Shown: piece by piece, positions 1-10,007 of the stretch | Numbering within the stretch: position 1 is the stretch's first letter | How the letters are laid out: every line of letters begins with the position of its first letter | From: Psychrobacter sp. DAB_AL43B | GTDB lineage: Bacteria; Pseudomonadota; Gammaproteobacteria; Pseudomonadales; Moraxellaceae | Assembly: GCF_900168255.1 (NCBI RefSeq) | Contig: NZ_LT799838.1 | Location: 434,001 to 498,000 of the forward strand | DNA: 64,000 nt | Direction: 5' to 3' | Notes under the pieces: generated by a model | Database searches by the model: none | Seen by the model: only the letters and a program-made list of their open reading frames with translations | What the model was told of the DNA's origin: nothing | Program-made: the position numbers and the translations under genes

Positions 1-403
1 GAGCGATAGAACCTGTGACCAAACCGAGCAGTGGATCAAGCCCAAGTGCGCTTGCCATTGCTACCCCAACCACATCCTGTAAAACAATAAAAACAGATAC
101 AACGATGGTAAAAATGAGTAACGGTGAGCCACCCGCTTTAAGGCGTCCAAAATCGGCACTCAGACCAATTGAGGCAAAAAACATCAGCATAGTCGCTGTT
201 TGTAGACCTTGGTGAAAGTTAAAAGTATAACCCCATAGCAAATTAAGCGCATATACGATTGCGGCAGCAACTAGACCACCCGCGACAGGCTCTGGAATAT
301 TAAAATCTTCCAAGAACTTTATCTTCTTAACCAAGAAGCGCCCAAGTAACAGCACTAGTGTTGCAAATATTAGCGTGTAATATCCATTTAGTGTAACTTC
401 CAT
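1..403 (-). CDS. gltS: Sodium/glutamate symporter GltS, N-terminal part (cut by window edge)
   Basis: Reading the minus strand from the ATG at 401-403 gives about 134 codons that stay open to the window edge. The protein begins MEVTLNGYYTLIFATLVLLL and continues with an IPEPVAGGL motif, a FFASIGLSADF stretch and an LGLDPLLGLVTGSI segment. These match the N-terminal half of GltS, an inner-membrane Na+-driven glutamate importer. At least three hydrophobic helices are visible. The start is preceded on the minus strand by an AAGGATT ribosome site. The C-terminal part lies outside the window. The family call is firm; glutamate as substrate is inferred from the family. Confidence 0.9.
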   Translation of the reverse strand, partial: MEVTLNGYYTLIFATLVLLLGRFLVKKIKFLEDFNIPEPVAGGLVAAAIVYALNLLWGYTFNFHQGLQTATMLMFFASIGLSADFGRLKAGGSPLLIFTIVVSVFIVLQDVVGVAMASALGLDPLLGLVTGSIA

Positions 404-442
404 AAGTTAATCCTTTCTATAAATATAACTCTATAAATTAAC

Positions 443-480
443 CTGAATTCGGGATAAATCTGTTTTTATCTCGAATTCAG
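443..480 (-). terminator. Long inverted repeat between barstar gene and gltS, probable terminator
   Basis: Arms at 443-458 and 465-480 pair over 16 bases with one G-T wobble, around a 6-nt loop. The repeat follows the stop of the barstar gene on the minus strand and precedes gltS. The run after it is only moderately T-rich, so a regulatory role for gltS is also possible. Confidence 0.5.
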
Positions 481-505
481 ATTCTTGTGATATTAGCGAC
501 TAAAA

Positions 506-844
506 TCAGTCGTTTGATGCCACAATAATCCATAATTGTGGTTTGCCAAAATCGTTATAGGCGTCCTCAACGATGCGTTTAAAGACATTAAAGTCCTCAG
601 TATTTATTTTTTCCACCTCATTTAAGTAAATCTTTAGGTGTTTTATATCGCTATCAGTCAAACAGTCCCAAGCACTGTCCCAGTTATGCGAAAAATAACT
701 GGGGAAACTACCTACTTTTGCTAAGCTAGTCAATAGAGTTTCTTTATTTAAGACGTCGCCAATAGGGATATTAATCGCTTGTTCAGGAATACTGCCAATA
801 AGGGCAGAGCTGTTTTGATTAATATAATAAATCGCTTGGCTCAT
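506..844 (-). CDS. Barstar-family RNase inhibitor
   Basis: A 112-residue acidic protein with the barstar core: FPSYFSHNWDSAWDCLTD at about residues 47-64, the strand-helix region that in barstar contacts the nuclease. It is expected to bind and block a barnase/RNase Sa-type ribonuclease in the cytoplasm. The partner is almost certainly the gene directly upstream, whose C-terminal domain is RNase Sa-like. The ATG starts one base after that gene's TGA stop, and its ribosome site (GGAGG) lies inside the end of the nuclease reading frame, so the two are probably translationally coupled. Family assignment is strong; the pairing is inferred from context. Confidence 0.88.
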   Translation of the reverse strand: MSQAIYYINQNSSALIGSIPEQAINIPIGDVLNKETLLTSLAKVGSFPSYFSHNWDSAWDCLTDSDIKHLKIYLNEVEKINTEDFNVFKRIVEDAYNDFGKPQLWIIVASND

Positions 845-845
845 A

Positions 846-1616
846 TCAGTTTACCTCCAGTTTTTTAAAGCTATCGTAATGATCGATAGTCAAATAATAA
901 ATGGTTGGTGGATAACCGCCCGTGACAATGCGCCGTGCGCCGCGATGAGAAACGCCTGGCGTGGGTACGGTATATTCGCGATAGTAGCCTTGCGACTGCG
1001 CCGGTAAGCTGCCTTCTCGATTATAAAACGTCGTGCCATCTTTATTAGGATAAGGAAAAGGTCCACCTTGCTGAATCAGCGCAATGGTTCGATCTATCTG
1101 CACATCACCGATGATAGCAGTTGCGTTTGAGGTGCTAGATGGTTCAGAGGAAGTCTGCGATATCGTAGTTAGTTGCGTAGCATCTGCAAAAAAACTAGAT
1201 TTTAAGTCGGCAAAAAAATAGACCGCCACGGCAATAATGGCAATGATGCTAAATAAAGTGGATAGGGTGCTTTTTTTATGTTGATTGTTACGGTCGTTTT
1301 TTACTTTATGATTTGTCTGAGTACTATTGGAGTCATTTCGACCAGTATTTTTTGCACGGCGATGAGCTGAATTTGGCTCTGGACTTTTTGAATCTGCGAT
1401 TTCTAATATGCTCAATTCATTAGAGGCCACTTCAGTAGCTCTTAATTGATTTTTTTCATTACGCTCACTATTAAAATAAACGCGTTGCCCTTCGTTGATT
1501 GGCTGTGATAACCGCACTGTACTCACATGAAAAAACACGTCTTCACTTTGATTATCGACATTGATAAAGCCATAGCCTTTATCTGAATTCCAATGCTTAA
1601 TCGTGCCACTTTGCAT
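846..1616 (-). CDS. Cold-shock domain / transmembrane / RNase Sa-like fusion protein
   Basis: A 256-residue protein with three parts. Residues 1-64 form a cold-shock nucleic-acid-binding domain (GTIKHWNSDKGYGFI, DVFFHVS). Residues 80-118 are a basic, Asn/Lys-rich linker, and residues 119-136 are one membrane helix. Residues 167-256 match guanyl-specific RNase Sa/barnase: GGPFPYPNKDGTTFYNREG, YYREYTV, RGARRIV and DHYDSF. The catalytic Glu (E214), Arg (R228/R229) and His (H246) are all present. The cysteines that make the disulfide in secreted RNase Sa are absent. The positive linker predicts N-terminus inside and RNase domain outside. The barstar gene follows immediately. I do not know this domain combination as a described family. 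Confidence 0.85.
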   Translation of the reverse strand: MQSGTIKHWNSDKGYGFINVDNQSEDVFFHVSTVRLSQPINEGQRVYFNSERNEKNQLRATEVASNELSILEIADSKSPEPNSAHRRAKNTGRNDSNSTQTNHKVKNDRNNQHKKSTLSTLFSIIAIIAVAVYFFADLKSSFFADATQLTTISQTSSEPSSTSNATAIIGDVQIDRTIALIQQGGPFPYPNKDGTTFYNREGSLPAQSQGYYREYTVPTPGVSHRGARRIVTGGYPPTIYYLTIDHYDSFKKLEVN

Positions 1617-1663
1617 GGGCGTATCATCCTGTCGATAAAGTTTTTGCAGATAAAATAATGCTT

Positions 1664-1683
1664 ATATGTCATATATAACATAT
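1664..1683. promoter_or_regulatory. 20-bp palindrome upstream of the CSD-RNase gene
   Basis: The sequence ATATGTCATATATAACATAT is an inverted repeat with 9 of 10 bases matching per arm. It lies 48 bp upstream of the fusion gene's ATG, where an operator or promoter would sit. It may simply be AT-rich promoter DNA. Confidence 0.35.
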
Positions 1684-1693
1684 TTATTAAAAA

Positions 1694-1723
1694 TAAAAAA
1701 ACGCCAGCAATTAAGCTGACGTT
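1694..1723 (-). terminator. Rho-independent terminator of proA
   Basis: On the minus strand AACGTCAGC, a short loop and GCTGGCGTT form a stem with one G-U pair, followed directly by a T-run. It lies about 55 bp beyond the proA stop codon. Confidence 0.8.
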
Positions 1724-1777
1724 ATGTAACAATTATACTGCAGACAGAACTACAGATTGTATTGAAGACGTAATAAG

Positions 1778-3079
1778 TTAAGCGCGCGTTTCACCATGCC
1801 CATAAACAATCCACTTTTGTGAGGTCAAACCTTCGAGTCCAACGGGTCCACGCGCGTGAATCTTGTCGGTTGAGATGCCAATTTCAGCGCCAAGACCATA
1901 CTCGAAACCATCTGCAAAACGGCTAGAGGCATTAATCATGACGCTTGCTGAGTCAACTTCGCGGATAAAGCGTTGCGACTTGGTATAATTATCAGTAATG
2001 ATGACGTCGGTATGATGACTGCCATGGGTATTGATATGTTCAATCGCTTCATCAATGCCGGATAGGATTTTAATCGCTAAGATAGGAGCGAGATATTCGG
2101 TATCCCAATCCTGAGCGGTAGCGGCTGATAAATGACCTTTAAGCTTGGCATTGTCATTTAAAATAGCCTGTGATTTATCATCAAGGCGCAGTTGCATGGC
2201 ATCATCAGCTTTTATGATTGCTTCAGCGATTTTTGGTAATAGCTCATTGGCAACGGATTCATCAACCAATAGGGTTTCCATGGTATTACAGGTGCCATAA
2301 CGATGGGTTTTGGCATTGACGCTGACTTTAATGGCAATATCTGCATCTGCATCGCTATCGATAAAGGTATGACAATTACCGTCTAGGTGTTTGATCACGG
2401 GGACGCGAGCATCACGGCTAATGCGCTCAATCAAGCCTTTACCACCACGTGGTACGATGACATCGACATAGTCAGTCATAGTAATAAGCTCACCGACGGC
2501 AGCGCGGTCGGTGGTTTCTAGCACTTGGACACTATGCCCAGACATAGCGACTTTCTGTAACCCTTTTAAAATGCACTTAGCAATCGCTTGATTGGATTCA
2601 AATGCCTCAGAACCACCACGTAGGATGATAGCGTTGCCCGACTTTAGCGCCAAAGAGGCAGCCTCTAAAGTCACGTTCGGACGCGATTCATAAATCATAC
2701 CGACCACGCCAAGTGGCACACGCATTTTACCTAGATGAATACCGGATGGCTGATAAGTCATGTCAGTAACTTCACCAATAGGGTCGGGCAGCGCCGCGAC
2801 GTCTTTCAAACCTTGTAGCATAGCGTCGAAGCGAGCATCATTGAGCTCCAAACGATCAAGTAGAGCGGCGTCTAAGTTGTTCTTTTGCCCATTATCCATG
2901 TCGATTTTATTGGCGGCTAAAATATCTTGTTTGGCGCTTTTTAGTGCCTCGTGAATCGCCATAAGTGCTGAGTTTTTATCGCCAGTATTAGCAGCAGCGA
3001 GTGCCCTTGATGCTGCGCGCGCTTGCTTACCGACCGTTTGCATATAAGCGGTAATATCTGTGGTATTCGATTGACTCAT
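1778..3079 (-). CDS. proA: Gamma-glutamyl phosphate reductase
   Basis: A 433-residue protein that makes glutamate-5-semialdehyde from gamma-glutamyl phosphate with NADPH, the second step of proline synthesis in the cytoplasm. Visible family blocks are the [17 protein letters not shown] cofactor region (residues 121-137), the [14 protein letters not shown] segment, and the catalytic cysteine C264 in [14 protein letters not shown]. Near the end is the conserved [17 protein letters not shown] motif. Length is close to the usual 415-420 plus a short N-terminal extension. A ribosome site AAGGAATAAG precedes the ATG. proB is not in this window, so the pathway genes are not adjacent here. Confidence 0.97.
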   Translation of the reverse strand: MSQSNTTDITAYMQTVGKQARAASRALAAANTGDKNSALMAIHEALKSAKQDILAANKIDMDNGQKNNLDAALLDRLELNDARFDAMLQGLKDVAALPDPIGEVTDMTYQPSGIHLGKMRVPLGVVGMIYESRPNVTLEAASLALKSGNAIILRGGSEAFESNQAIAKCILKGLQKVAMSGHSVQVLETTDRAAVGELITMTDYVDVIVPRGGKGLIERISRDARVPVIKHLDGNCHTFIDSDADADIAIKVSVNAKTHRYGTCNTMETLLVDESVANELLPKIAEAIIKADDAMQLRLDDKSQAILNDNAKLKGHLSAATAQDWDTEYLAPILAIKILSGIDEAIEHINTHGSHHTDVIITDNYTKSQRFIREVDSASVMINASSRFADGFEYGLGAEIGISTDKIHARGPVGLEGLTSQKWIVYGHGETRA

Positions 3080-3607
3080 AAATCTTATTCCTTATATTTA
3101 TAAATTAGCGGTTTGTAGACCCGTAATGATAGACCCTAGATTTTTATAAAATTGTCGAAAATAAATAAAAGCAGCTAAAATAGCTGTAAAAGTAACTAAA
3201 AAGGCAGTAAAGCTGCCAAATATCATCAATAATCTACAAAGATATAGTTTTCAGCACCCTTATGGCGCTCTGCTATTTAACATAGAGGAGATTACGACGA
3301 TAGTAAAGTCGATTTTGTGAACAAAGACTGTTTCTGCAAGCGTTACAGTGTCTTTTTACGACGTTATTTTTTTATGCTTAATTCTATATATTTAGTCTTG
3401 TCCATTTAATGAGATAGCCGCTATTTTAAGACCAGTTTATGGTTACGTATTTTTAACAGAAGTCCGCTGTAATTGCTAAGGTAGTGGCTATCAATCGTGA
3501 GTATAGTAAGTCATAAGCGGTTACGTGGTTTTTCAGCAATTTCTAAGTAACTGTTAATAATAATGCTTAAATGCTTAAATGCTCAATACTAAAAATGGAG
3601 AATAAAA
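3080..3607. other. 528-bp intergenic region between divergent proA and the Ala-Asn lipoprotein
   Basis: No convincing coding region. It must hold the proA promoter (minus) and that of the lipoprotein (plus). The only clear structure is an 8-bp tandem repeat, AATGCTTA twice then AATGCTCA, at 3562-3585, just upstream of the lipoprotein's ribosome site. Confidence 0.6.
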
Positions 3608-3994
3608 ATGGCAATTGACAATAATCAGGTTCAAAAAGCTGGCATGTATAAAAGCTGGCTGACTGTGGGATTGGTAGCAGTGGCATTAACGGTAAGCGCC
3701 TGCGGTAAAAAAGAAGAGGCTCCTATAGAAGCTGCACCAGCAGTCGATGCACAGACTGCGGTAGAAGAGGAGGCGACGGGCGTTGCCACTGCAGGCAGCT
3801 CTGATGATATTGCTGTTGCAAGTGCCGATGCCAATGCCAATGCTAATGCCAATGCCAATGCTAATGCCAATGCTAATGCCAATGCTAATGATGGTATGGT
3901 CGTCGGTAGTAATGATGATGTTGCCGTGGCGACTGCTGATGATGCAGAAATAATGGATGGTAGTGAGAGCGAAGAGCATATTTCAACTTACTAA
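3608..3994 (+). CDS. Small lipoprotein with Ala-Asn dipeptide repeat
   Basis: A 128-residue protein of unknown function. A hydrophobic signal (residues 15-31) ends in the lipobox VSAC followed by GKKEE, so it should be lipidated at Cys32. The mature part is acidic and low in complexity. It contains ten consecutive Ala-Asn pairs flanked by two similar segments, GSSDDIAVASADA and GSNDDVAVATADDA, suggesting an internal duplication. A GGAG ribosome site lies 7-8 bases before the ATG at 3608; an ATG at 3644 (MYKSW) is an alternative start. Its tail resembles those of the downstream binding lipoproteins. No enzymatic motif is visible. Confidence 0.7.
   Translation: MAIDNNQVQKAGMYKSWLTVGLVAVALTVSACGKKEEAPIEAAPAVDAQTAVEEEATGVATAGSSDDIAVASADANANANANANANANANANANDGMVVGSNDDVAVATADDAEIMDGSESEEHISTY
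3830..3889 (+). repeat. Hexanucleotide tandem repeat (GCYAAT x10) encoding Ala-Asn
   Basis: Ten consecutive 6-bp units GCC/GCT-AAT lie inside the lipoprotein gene. Unit gain or loss keeps the reading frame, so the tract can vary in length by slippage. Confidence 0.9.
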
Positions 3995-4038
3995 TTCAGT
4001 AGATAAAACAGCGCTAACAGTATTAAGATGATAAAATG

Positions 4039-4076
4039 AGGCCTATAACTGATTGCGCGTTATGGGCTTTATTTTA
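4039..4076 (+). terminator. Probable terminator of the Ala-Asn lipoprotein gene
   Basis: AGGCCTATAAC and GTTATGGGCTT pair over 11 positions with two G-U wobbles, followed by a T-rich run (TTATTTTAT). It lies about 45 bp after the lipoprotein stop. Confidence 0.65.
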
Positions 4077-4191
4077 TAGAGGCTATTTTAACGCCCAAAA
4101 TCTGAAGATCAGCAGCTATAGATCTTGCCTTTTTTCTACCTCTCTTTTTTATTCACATTTTCACTCATATTTATTGGAAGTCTGCTAAACC

Positions 4192-4989
4192 ATGCTTGAT
4201 ACTGCAAAGAATCCGACTCGGCCTATCGCCTTAGATTTACAAGACCTCCATAAAAGCTTCGGCTCATTGGATGTGCTAAAAGGGGTGTCTCTCACCGCCT
4301 ATGATGGCGACGTCATCTCTATTTTAGGCTCGTCCGGCTCAGGTAAGTCGACCCTGCTGCGCTGTATCAATCTGCTTGAAAAGCCCAATCAGGGTCGCAT
4401 CATCATCGGTAATGACGAACTGATGCTAAAGCCTGCTAAGTCAGGCGAGCTGCAAGCGGCTGATATCAAGCAGTTAGAAAGCTTGCGCGCGCGCGTGGGT
4501 TTCGTATTCCAAAATTTTAATCTATGGCCGCACAAAACGATTATACAAAATATTATCGAAGGGCCAATGCAAGTTTTAAAAATAAAAAAAGACCAAGCCA
4601 TTAGCGATGCTGAAAAACTGCTCGATAAGGTTGGTCTGCTCGATAAGAAAGATGCGTATCCAGCAAACCTATCCGGTGGTCAGCGCCAACGTGTCGCTAT
4701 CGCCCGCGCCCTAGCGATGCAACCTCAGGTTCTATTGTTTGATGAGCCAACTTCTGCATTAGATCCGGAGCTGGTCAATGAAGTGCTTGCCGTCATGCGA
4801 GAGCTGGCAGCAGAGGGACGCACTATGCTGATTGTGACCCACGAGATGCGTTTTGCTCGTGAAGTTTCGAGCAAGGTTGTGTTCTTACATCAAGGTGTTG
4901 TTGAAGAGATTGGTACCCCTGAACAAGTCTTTGATCATCCTAAATCTGAACGTGTCAAAGATTTTATGGCATCGCATCGTCAAAACTAA
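4192..4989 (+). CDS. Polar amino acid ABC transporter ATP-binding protein (HisP/ArtP type)
   Basis: A 265-residue ATPase that powers uptake through the inner membrane. It has Walker [10 protein letters not shown] (46-54), Q-loop [10 protein letters not shown], signature [15 protein letters not shown] (from 160), Walker [12 protein letters not shown] (181-191) and the switch His in VTHEM. The ASGELQ-like insert before the Q-loop (about residues 75-98) is typical of HisP-type ATPases. It is the only ATPase of this locus and probably serves the two permeases at 10.0-11.5 kb. The intervening binding-protein genes suggest a histidine/lysine/arginine-type system. The substrate is inferred, not shown. 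Confidence 0.9.
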   Translation: MLDTAKNPTRPIALDLQDLHKSFGSLDVLKGVSLTAYDGDVISILGSSGSGKSTLLRCINLLEKPNQGRIIIGNDELMLKPAKSGELQAADIKQLESLRARVGFVFQNFNLWPHKTIIQNIIEGPMQVLKIKKDQAISDAEKLLDKVGLLDKKDAYPANLSGGQRQRVAIARALAMQPQVLLFDEPTSALDPELVNEVLAVMRELAAEGRTMLIVTHEMRFAREVSSKVVFLHQGVVEEIGTPEQVFDHPKSERVKDFMASHRQN

Positions 4990-6555
<1,566 letters not shown>

Positions 6556-6559
<4 letters not shown>

Positions 6560-6867
6560 CGATAGCCGTTCAGACTGTCCAATGCCAGCAGAGCAGAAGC
6601 CTTTTTTAGAATGTCACGCTCCATAGTCAGCCGCTTAACTTGTTTGCGCAATTCTTGAAGTTCTCGCTGTTCATCCGTTAAAGCGTTGCCGACTTTAGGT
6701 GCTTGGCCACTCATTTCTTGACGGTATTGACTCAGCCATTTCTGCAAGGTGGATTTACCTATCCCTAAGGAATCGGCCACATCAGGTATGGTGCGGTTGT
6801 GATCAACAACTAAGCTGATGGCTTCTAATTTAAATTCTCGGGTATATTGATTGCGTTTGTTGGTCAT
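6556..6867 (-). CDS. IS3-family transposase OrfA (helix-turn-helix)
   Basis: A 103-residue protein with an N-terminal helix-turn-helix (YTREFKLEAISLV, SLGIGKSTLQKWL) that binds the IS ends, followed by a leucine-zipper-like coiled coil (LQELRKQVKRLTMERDIL). The A6G slippery motif at 6601-6607 encodes the LKK of DILKKAS, the normal frameshift position in this family. A 4-base overlap links it to OrfB. Confidence 0.9.
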
Positions 6868-7535
6868 ACTATTTTCCTCTTTGGGTTAGTATAAACCTCT
6901 TACGTGCTGTCCTAATTTATTATGCCACTACAATCACTACCGAACGTCAAGAAAAAGTTGATTTCAGCGAGCCTTACTTTGCCAACACTATGGTATGGCT
7001 GACCGATACCAAAGGCAGCTTTGATCCTAAATCAATCAAGAACCTGACGCTTGGTGGTCAACGCTCAACGACGCCTGGCGCTTATTTGCAAGACAATTAT
7101 GAAGGCAAAGACGGCAATACCGTTCAGCTATATGATAATTATGACAATGCTTATTTAGACCTAAAATCTGGTCGTAGTGATGCGGTGTTAGCTGAAAAAG
7201 TGTCAGCCAAATCATGGTTAGCAGACAACCCACAAGGCTTCGGTATCGTTGGTGATGAAATTGATAATGACGATAATATTGCCATTGCTGTCCGTAAAGG
7301 TGATGCAATTAAAGAAGACTTTAATAAAGCGCTTAGCGAAATCCGTAGTAATGGTGAGCTTGCACGTCTTGAACAGCAAAACTTTGGTCAATAAGCTTTG
7401 ATTGCTAACCTTGAATCCATGGCTTTAATCAATGCTCATCATTAATAGCGTTGATGAATAGCGTTGCTAAGTAGCCTTTAATTCATAAATGGCGGATTAA
7501 TACACGGCTGATAAATATATTAAGGAATAATAAAT

Positions 7536-8483
7536 ATGATCATTTCAATGACATCATCGATAACTAAAAAAGCCTTGTGGTTAGCGCCACTTAGCGCAGC
7601 AATGCTTATGCTGGCAGGCTGTAATAATAGCTCAGCACCCGTAGACAGTACCGAAACGGATGCTGCTACTGATGCGCCTTTGAACATAAAAATCGCGACA
7701 GAATCAAGCTATAAGCCTTTTAGCTATACCGATGCTGATGGCAAACTGATCGGCTACGAGATTGAGCTGGTCGATGCTTTATGTGCACAAATGAAAGCGA
7801 AATGTGAAGTTATCTCGCAAGATTGGGATGGTTTGATTCCAGGACTGAATGCGCAGAAGTTTGATGCTGCTATTGCGGGTATGTCTATCACGCCTGAACG
7901 TAAAGAAGTCGTCGAATTTAGCGACCCTTATTTTCATACGGGCATCATCTTAATCGGTAAAAAAGGCGATGATGTCAATGTAGAAGCATTAAAAGGTCAG
8001 CCCATTGCTTCACAGCGTTCAACGGTTGCCTCGCAGTATCTACAAGAAAAACATGCTGATGCTGATATTAAGCTTTATGACACTCAAGACAATGCTTATT
8101 TAGATCTAACGTCAGGTCGTGTCCGGGCGATGATGTCTGATAAAGTAACAGGTCTTGACTGGCTGAAAACAGAAGCGGGTAAAGACTACGAAGTCAAAGG
8201 GCAAGAAATCAGCACCAGTGACGATGCGATGGGTATTGCCTTCCGTAAAGGCGATCCATTAGTCGCCAAGTTCAATAAAGCCTTGGCTGAGCTAAAAGAT
8301 AACGGTACTTATGATCAAATCACGGGTAGTTACTTTGGAACCAGCTCAACCGCTGCTGTGCAAAAAGCAGGCGTGACGAGCGGCGTTAAAGAAGTGGTGG
8401 TCGTTGATGATGCTAATGCTGATGCCAATACTGCTAACGCTGTGATTGCCAAAGAAGAGCAAGCAGAAGCAGCGACGAACTAA
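7536..8483 (+). CDS. Amino acid-binding lipoprotein, HisJ/ArtJ type (second paralogue)
   Basis: A 315-residue solute-binding protein. The signal sequence ends in the lipobox LAGC, followed by an acidic linker. The SBP_bac_3 domain (about residues 48-275) contains SSYKPFSYTDADGKLIGYEI, the cysteine pair LCAQMKAKC, WDGLIPGL, FDAAIAGMSITPERKEVV and the DNAYLDLTSGR segment. It delivers a polar or cationic amino acid to the HisQ/HisM-type permeases downstream. The C-terminus carries about 40 extra residues rich in Ala, Asn and Asp (DDANADANTANAV), absent from typical family members. An AAGGAATAATAAAT ribosome site precedes the ATG. The specific ligand cannot be read from the sequence. Confidence 0.9.
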   Translation: MIISMTSSITKKALWLAPLSAAMLMLAGCNNSSAPVDSTETDAATDAPLNIKIATESSYKPFSYTDADGKLIGYEIELVDALCAQMKAKCEVISQDWDGLIPGLNAQKFDAAIAGMSITPERKEVVEFSDPYFHTGIILIGKKGDDVNVEALKGQPIASQRSTVASQYLQEKHADADIKLYDTQDNAYLDLTSGRVRAMMSDKVTGLDWLKTEAGKDYEVKGQEISTSDDAMGIAFRKGDPLVAKFNKALAELKDNGTYDQITGSYFGTSSTAAVQKAGVTSGVKEVVVVDDANADANTANAVIAKEEQAEAATN

Positions 8484-8573
8484 TACTGTTTTTGGTTAAT
8501 GATTATTTTAGCCAATACGTATTTTAACCACTGCCTATTAGTATTTTACTTAGTAATCAAATCAAGGATGATT

Positions 8574-9593
8574 ATGAGCAACCATTTTGTCCCAGTTGCA
8601 GTCTCAGGTTCAATGACCAGCACCTCTGCTATTGGGTCGGTAGCAGGTAAGCATTTCTCAAAGCCGATGCTAGCAATGGCTGCGCTCTTAGCTTTAGTTG
8701 GTTGTAGTAATGGTCAAAATGAGTCTAACGATAGTGTCAGCTTAGATGCTGCTGAAACTGCTAAAGCAAAAGCAGCTTCAACAGATGATAATGTGTTGCG
8801 TATTGGCACCGAAGGGGCTTACGCGCCTTTTAACTATACCAATGCAGATGGGACATTGGGTGGCTTTGATATTGAGATAGCCAATGCTATCTGTGCGGAT
8901 ATGAAAATGACTTGTGACATCATGGCGCAAGATTGGGACGGTATTATCCCCGGTCTGAAGGCTGGTAAATATGATGCCATTGTTGCAGCGATGTCAGTCA
9001 CTCCTGAGCGCGCGCAACAGGTTGCCTTTACTGATCCCTACTTTAGCAATGCGTTGGTTTTTTTAGCCAAAAAAGACAGTGCCTTTGATCCAACCAATAG
9101 CAGCGATATCGATTCTCACTCTATTGCCGCGCAGCGTTCAACCATCTCTTCGCAGTGGTTAGAAAAAGCTTATCCAAAAGCCGATATGAAGCTATATGAT
9201 ACTTTAAGTAATGCTTTTTTAGATTTGGGTGCTGGTCGCGTCGATGCCATGATATCTGACAAACTGCCAGCGATAGAGTGGCTCAGCTCACCATCAGGTA
9301 GTAATTATGCCCTAAAAGGCGAAGAGATTGATATCAATGATAACTTTGCTATCGCTGTACGCCCAGGTGATGAATTACAAGCAAAAATTAATACCTCATT
9401 GGCCAATATAAAAGCCAATGGCACTTACGATAAAATCAATCAAAAGTACTTTGCTGTGCCAGCATCTGCTACGAGTACTGTGGCAACAAATACAAATACA
9501 AATACAAATACAAATACAGATACAGATACAGATACTACAAGCAATACTGTGAAAACCTCTGAGCAAGCAGTGGCAGATAGCAGCGCTCAATAG
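8574..9593 (+). CDS. Amino acid-binding lipoprotein, HisJ/ArtJ type (third paralogue)
   Basis: A solute-binding protein of 339 residues from the ATG at 8574. That start is chosen because AAGG sits 7 bases upstream; in-frame ATGs at 8499 and 8568 are badly placed. The signal has lipobox LVGC. The SBP_bac_3 domain has [37 protein letters not shown] and YDAIVAAMSVTPERAQQV. It is closer to the interrupted first paralogue ([20 protein letters not shown]) than to the second. The C-terminus ends in a Thr-Asn/Thr-Asp dipeptide tract. It is the binding gene nearest the permeases. Confidence 0.9.
   Translation: MSNHFVPVAVSGSMTSTSAIGSVAGKHFSKPMLAMAALLALVGCSNGQNESNDSVSLDAAETAKAKAASTDDNVLRIGTEGAYAPFNYTNADGTLGGFDIEIANAICADMKMTCDIMAQDWDGIIPGLKAGKYDAIVAAMSVTPERAQQVAFTDPYFSNALVFLAKKDSAFDPTNSSDIDSHSIAAQRSTISSQWLEKAYPKADMKLYDTLSNAFLDLGAGRVDAMISDKLPAIEWLSSPSGSNYALKGEEIDINDNFAIAVRPGDELQAKINTSLANIKANGTYDKINQKYFAVPASATSTVATNTNTNTNTNTDTDTDTTSNTVKTSEQAVADSSAQ
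9486..9533 (+). repeat. Hexanucleotide tandem repeat (ACAAAT x5, ACAGAT x3)
   Basis: Eight 6-bp units encode (Thr-Asn)5(Thr-Asp)3 in the C-terminal tail of the third binding protein. Length changes would stay in frame. Confidence 0.9.
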
Positions 9594-10007
9594 CAGCTAA
9601 ATAAAATGGTATGAATAATGAGAAGGACATCACTTAAATAGCGATGTCTTTTTTTATTTTTTGCTGAAATTTTACTGTAACGCTACTATTTTAGGCGTCA
9701 CTGACTGTCAAATTTAGTCAGGTTTAGCTGTTTTATTTGGTATTTAACAGTATAAGTGTCTATTTAGGCACGGCTTTTACGCGTCAGTATTAACATAGCG
9801 GCGGACGAATATGATAAAATCGGCGCTCATTTCTACTGCGTCAATTACCGCGGCAATAATCGTATGAATCTAGCGTCAATCTATGACGCAAGCGATCAAT
9901 ATCTATTTGGTCTAAAATACGCTTATTAGCAGCGCTCAGCCATTGATGCTGATTCTTTTAACTCATATTTTGCAACTTGCTAATATAAAGAGACTGAGTG
10001 GATAATT
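9594..10007. other. 414-bp intergenic region between binding protein and permease genes
   Basis: No gene seen. It begins with a terminator-like hairpin (9624-9656), so the permeases may have their own promoter in the remaining 350 bp. I could not identify one with confidence. Confidence 0.55.
9624..9656 (+). terminator. Rho-independent terminator after the third binding protein
   Basis: GACATC and GATGTC form a short stem (extended by A-T and G-U pairs) followed by a seven-T run and further T-rich sequence. Confidence 0.7.

Noticed and set aside
1523..1732. 69-codon minus-strand frame overlapping the start of the CSD-RNase gene
   Set aside because: It overlaps the cold-shock domain in another frame and runs through the promoter and terminator region; no ribosome site or family likeness.
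3830..3889. Possible CRISPR-like array
   Set aside because: Units are contiguous 6-mers without spacers and lie inside a coding frame. No cas gene is present in the window.
3631..3979. Two minus-strand frames opposite the Ala-Asn lipoprotein gene (Ala-Leu and Ile-Gly-Ile repeats)
   Set aside because: They are antisense readings of the hexanucleotide repeat; the plus-strand frame has a signal, lipobox and ribosome site.
6990..7394. Stand-alone 134-residue protein
   Set aside because: It begins inside the binding domain at an internal Met without signal or ribosome site; it is the 3' part of the IS-split gene.
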